A stretch of DNA of 64,000 nucleotides from Haliscomenobacter hydrossis DSM 1100 (GTDB lineage Bacteria > Bacteroidota > Bacteroidia > Chitinophagales > Saprospiraceae), in assembly GCF_000212735.1 (NCBI RefSeq), contig NC_015510.1, forward strand, positions 3,907,001 to 3,971,000, in the 5' to 3' direction. Both the position numbers and the translations under genes were made by a program. Shown one piece after another: positions 63,672-64,000 of the stretch. Position 1 is the stretch's first letter. Each line of letters begins with the position of its first letter. A model generated the notes under the pieces. It searched no databases, had not been told where the DNA came from, and saw only the letters and a program-made list of their open reading frames with translations.

Positions 63672-64000
63672 ATGCAAGTAAATGGTTACGGTGCCCTGAG
63701 CAAAACAGCTCCAATTGCACCCATTGGTTTTGAAAGAAGAGAAGTTGGCGCGGACGATATTTTGGTCGACATTCTGTATTGCGGGGTATGTCACTCCGAC
63801 ATCCACATGGCCAGAAGTGAGTGGGGCCCTTCGGTTTATCCGATTGTACCCGGGCACGAAATTGTTGGTCGGGTATCCGCAATTGGCAACAATGTCACTA
63901 AATTCAAAGTGGGCGACCTGGCTGGTGTAGCGGTTTTTGTTGATTCTTGCCGTACTTGTCCTTCCTGCCAAAGCGGGATGGAGCAGTATTGTGATGAAGG
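63672..64000 (+). CDS. Zinc-dependent alcohol dehydrogenase, NAD(P)-binding (partial, runs off the right edge)
   Basis: 109 codons are present from the ATG at 63672, 6 bp after the GH27 stop, with no stop before the window edge. YCGVCHSDIHMARSEWGPSVYPIVPGHEIVGRVSAIGNNVTKFKVGDLAGVAVFVDSCRTCPSCQSGMEQYC contains the catalytic zinc ligands (CGVCHSD, GHE) and the start of the structural-zinc cysteine cluster (CRTCPSC). This fits the cinnamyl-alcohol/YahK-like medium-chain family. It may belong to the PUL operon, but its role in glycan use is unclear. Confidence 0.88.
   Translation, partial: MQVNGYGALSKTAPIAPIGFERREVGADDILVDILYCGVCHSDIHMARSEWGPSVYPIVPGHEIVGRVSAIGNNVTKFKVGDLAGVAVFVDSCRTCPSCQSGMEQYCDE

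Overview
The window reads as a chromosome segment of a Bacteroidota bacterium, most likely a Saprospiraceae/Haliscomenobacter-like environmental heterotroph. The evidence is a SusC/SusD pair with an STN domain, FecI/FecR-type regulators, secretion-tailed carbohydrate enzymes, and Bacteroidota-type promoters (TTG-N18..20-TAnnTTTG upstream of atpD, uvrB, mtaB and others). No rRNA, tRNA, CRISPR array, transposase or phage gene was seen. The species assignment is inference.

Layout. 1-9.2 kb: a fasciclin protein, a DUF3078 outer-membrane protein, an ECF sigma / 97-aa protein / MscS-like channel unit, a CrtA-like carotenoid oxygenase, a methyltransferase, an S41 protease and a CNNM/CorC-type membrane protein. 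9.3-17.5 kb: a GT-C/TPR membrane protein, a CarboxypepD-like protein, DUF4286, a GH10 xylanase, EttA and a GT2. 17.8-22.7 kb: two tandem pairs of gluconate-2-dehydrogenase-subunit-3-like protein plus GMC oxidoreductase. 22.8-26 kb: a membrane protein, DUF1801, atpC and atpD. 26.3-38.2 kb: GT2, a DUF4160/DUF2442-HTH pair, a TPR/coiled-coil adenylate cyclase, uvrB, DUF2911, a lytic transglycosylase, mtaB, a pterin dehydratase, a methionine-type aminotransferase, YkvA/DUF1232 and a CBS protein. 38.5-42.7 kb: BamA, PxpA and a Crp/Fnr regulator. 42.7-63.7 kb: a polysaccharide utilisation locus (PUL) consisting of a FecI-like sigma factor, FecR, SusC, SusD, DUF1080, GH92, a GH43-like propeller, two unrecognised helical-toroid-like secreted proteins and two GH27 paralogues. 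The right edge cuts a zinc alcohol dehydrogenase.

The PUL appears aimed at a glycan carrying alpha-galactose and alpha-mannose. Extracellular substrate would be sensed by the STN domain of SusC and relayed by FecR to the sigma factor. The divergent sigma/FecR spacer holds two copies of one 29-bp promoter-like block, one facing each gene at identical internal spacing, which probably defines the sigma factor's recognition sequence. The DUF1080 hydrolase and the GMC/subunit-3 pairs at 18-22 kb may together form a 3-keto-glycoside route.

The most unusual structure lies between the genes. About sixteen intergenic regions contain long inverted repeats (20-37 bp arms), many with arms built from 7-10 bp tandem words. 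They fall into several sequence families, are absent from coding regions and from all but one divergent spacer, and in about half the cases begin within 0-2 nt of a stop codon. One has been interrupted by a 240-bp MITE-like element with perfect 20-bp terminal inverted repeats and a perfect 9-bp target duplication. Another lies between atpD and atpC, and one ends 1 nt before the pxpA start codon.
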